A DNA stretch of 6,122 nt, from the NCBI GenBank assembly GCA_041745535.1, contig JBGTIS010000065.1, forward strand, positions 1-6,122. The letters are read 5' to 3'. The notes beneath the pieces are model-generated. The model searched no databases. It was not told the DNA's origin and saw only the letters and a list, made by a program, of their open reading frames with translations. The position numbers were made by a program, and so were the translations under genes. This document shows, piece by piece, positions 4,684-6,122 of this stretch (positions within the stretch are counted from its first letter, which is position 1; every line of letters starts with the position of its first letter). This DNA is from JBGTIS01 sp041745535 (lineage in GTDB: Bacteria; Bacteroidota; Bacteroidia; Cytophagales; Cyclobacteriaceae).

Positions 4684-6122
4684 ATGAAAATGAAAAAATA
4701 TATACTGGTATTATTAGCGGCATTCGGTTGTCTGAAAGGAGAGAGCCAGGTTATTTCTGCGGAACAAAATTATGCAGGTAATTCACCGGCTGTAGTAATG
4801 GTACAAACTGTATTTTCTGCCACTATATATGTAAACAAAGTGGAAATGAATGAACGGTGGTTTAACCTGTTGGTGGATTCGGTAAAAAGACTTGATACAA
4901 CCGGAACCATGTTTTCTGCTGAAGAAAAGCTGGATATAGTAGTAAAAGCGTTATATAATAATCCATTTCGTTTTTTTTCAGCTACGACCGAATATTTTCG
5001 CCAAAAGCACAGGATATTATCTTCGGGCACAGGTTTTTTTATTACGGGTAATGGATACCTGGTCACCAACGCACATATTATTGACAGGGATAGTGCTTTT
5101 ATCCGCAGGAAATTTACACTGTCTACTTTTCAGGAAGTAACAGAAGCGAATATCAGGGCTTTGCAATCGTCGTGGGACATGACATTGAATGATGAGCAGC
5201 GCAACCTTTTGAATAATGCCTATAGTGTTATCTACTCGCAGGTCTCATCTATGATCCTTTTTGATTTGCAGCGGGAAATATATGTTCAGTTCAGGATGGA
5301 TGCTAAGGAGGAGAAATTGGTGACTAAAAGAATGCCTGCTAAAGTTATTATTAAAGGCAGCCCCATGCCCGGAAAAGATGTGGCTTTGCTAAAAGTTGAC
5401 AGTGTACAGCAACTTCCGACCATGCCATTCAGTAAAGATGGTATTGCAAGAATAGGTGAGCAGGTATTGGTATATGGCTATCCTGAACCGGTTACAGCTA
5501 ATGCATTTCTAGCCAGGGAGACAAATATTGAACCGACTCTGACAACAGGTATTGTCAGTGCCATCAAAAAGTCTGTGGGTGGATGGCCTGTTATCCAGAT
5601 GGATGCTGTTATTACACATGGAAGCAGTGGTAGCCCTGTTTGTAATAATAAAGGAGAAGTGATTGGCCTGGCCACATTTGGCAGCCTGGAACAAAAAACA
5701 GGCGGGTTAGCTGCCGGGTTCAATTTTGCGATTCCCGTATCCATTATAAACGACTATCTCGATTCCGTTGGTGTTAATACGAAGATGAGCCAGGCCACCC
5801 TGGGTTTTAACAAAGGGCTTAGTTTTTTTTATGACGGGTATTATACAAAAGCTCTGAAGCGATTTGCAGGTGTTAAAAGGATCAATAAAGATTATCCCCT
5901 GCTGAATTATTATATAGAAAGTGCTACCAATAAAATAACGGTAGGAAAAGACAAGGATTCAATAAGGCAGAAGTTTATATTCCGCATCATGGCTTTGGGG
6001 TCGGCGCACTTATTTCGCAGGACCAGGCCCGCAACGTTTACGGGTGGACCGGGACGGATCGTGATTCGGTCATCTGGTACTCGAGCTTTGGACCGACTCG
6101 CGGAGGGCGGCCCATGCCCGAC
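4684..6122 (+). CDS. Exported trypsin-like (S1/HtrA-type) serine protease, incomplete at C-terminus
   Basis: The protein starts MKMKKYILVLLAAFGC, a signal peptide, so it should be exported. The ATG at 4690 is an alternative start two codons later. A trypsin-like domain spans about residues 112-360 with the full triad: H131 in SGTGFFITGNGYLVTNAHII (114-133), D232 in GKDVALLKVD (230-239), and S315 in THGSSGSPV (311-319), which corresponds to the usual GNSGGP. An insertion of about 70 residues, charged and helix-like (about 140-215), lies between His and Asp. After the domain, residues about 370-415 (ATLGFNKGLSFFYDGYYTKALKRFAGV and KDYPLLNYYI) look like a TPR-type helical repeat. No PDZ domain is seen. 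The frame is open to the window edge, but from about residue 435 the sequence becomes Arg-rich and G+C-rich and is probably not native. The real C-terminus is therefore missing. The target is unknown. Confidence 0.85.
   Translation, partial: MKMKKYILVLLAAFGCLKGESQVISAEQNYAGNSPAVVMVQTVFSATIYVNKVEMNERWFNLLVDSVKRLDTTGTMFSAEEKLDIVVKALYNNPFRFFSATTEYFRQKHRILSSGTGFFITGNGYLVTNAHIIDRDSAFIRRKFTLSTFQEVTEANIRALQSSWDMTLNDEQRNLLNNAYSVIYSQVSSMILFDLQREIYVQFRMDAKEEKLVTKRMPAKVIIKGSPMPGKDVALLKVDSVQQLPTMPFSKDGIARIGEQVLVYGYPEPVTANAFLARETNIEPTLTTGIVSAIKKSVGGWPVIQMDAVITHGSSGSPVCNNKGEVIGLATFGSLEQKTGGLAAGFNFAIPVSIINDYLDSVGVNTKMSQATLGFNKGLSFFYDGYYTKALKRFAGVKRINKDYPLLNYYIESATNKITVGKDKDSIRQKFIFRIMALGSAHLFRRTRPATFTGGPGRIVIRSSGTRALDRLAEGGPCP
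5985..6122 (+). CDS. Partial subtilisin-family (S8) protease-like fragment in foreign G+C-rich sequence
   Basis: With codons starting at 5985, 5988 and so on, the last bases read HHGFGVGALISQDQARNVYG and then WTGTDRDSVIWYSSFGPTRG, GRPMPD. The final part resembles the subtilase segment SSRGPT-x-DGR-x-KPD that precedes the catalytic Ser loop, and VGAL fits the preceding strand. This frame differs from that of the trypsin-like protease. About 73% of third codon positions here are G or C, consistent with real coding in a high-G+C genome, whereas the upstream window is AT-rich. The frame is open leftward only to 5934 and has no start of its own. The fragment is cut by the window edge. It may be a chimeric contig end rather than a real neighbour. 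The family call rests on one motif. Confidence 0.4.

Noticed and set aside
4770..5069. Minus-strand open frame of 99 codons
   Set aside because: It is antisense to the protease N-terminal region containing the catalytic His, so it is a shadow.
5478..5744. Minus-strand open frames opposite the protease serine motif
   Set aside because: They are antisense to a well-supported protease domain and show no domain of their own.

Overview
The window looks like a piece of a Bacteroidota genome, plausibly Chitinophagales or Sphingobacteriales. The evidence is an AT-rich composition, weak Shine-Dalgarno signals, proteins of the type found in that phylum, and a CCTGCC/GGCAGG palindromic repeat of the kind scattered through such genomes. 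The lineage is an inference from sequence style; no marker gene is present.

Layout, left to right: (1) 56-852, a tight two-gene unit on the plus strand: a small exported DUF6152-like protein and, 2 bases later, a four-helix DUF6644-like membrane protein. (2) About 939-1046, a decayed fragment of an IS200-like/REP-associated (RAYT) HUH transposase, still carrying the His-Ile-His core. (3) 1048-2495, a 26-bp perfect palindrome (REP-like) split by an apparently intact IS4-family (IS50/Tn5-type) insertion sequence of 1412 bp (1066-2477). The IS has 19-bp terminal inverted repeats and a 10-bp target duplication that is the palindrome centre. (4) 2552-4000, minus strand, a full-length circularly permuted ATP-grasp protein of 482 aa. 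A terminator-like hairpin sits just before its start codon. (5) 4001-4683, a divergent intergenic region without a convincing gene. (6) 4684 to the window end, plus strand, an exported trypsin-like (S1/HtrA-type) serine protease, incomplete at its C-terminus. (7) From about 5985, base composition jumps from AT-rich to about 64% G+C. In a different reading frame the last about 140 bases read like the serine region of a subtilisin-family (S8) protease, so the right edge may be an assembly chimera or a recombination junction.

Before the IS arrived, the DUF6152/DUF6644 pair and the ATP-grasp gene were convergent, with the RAYT remnant and the palindrome between them. That is a typical place for REP elements, where they can act as a bidirectional terminator. 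No CRISPR array, tRNA, rRNA or complete novel defence-type system is visible. The most informative observations are the IS nested in the REP palindrome beside a RAYT relic, the hairpin in the ATP-grasp leader, and the composition break at the right edge.
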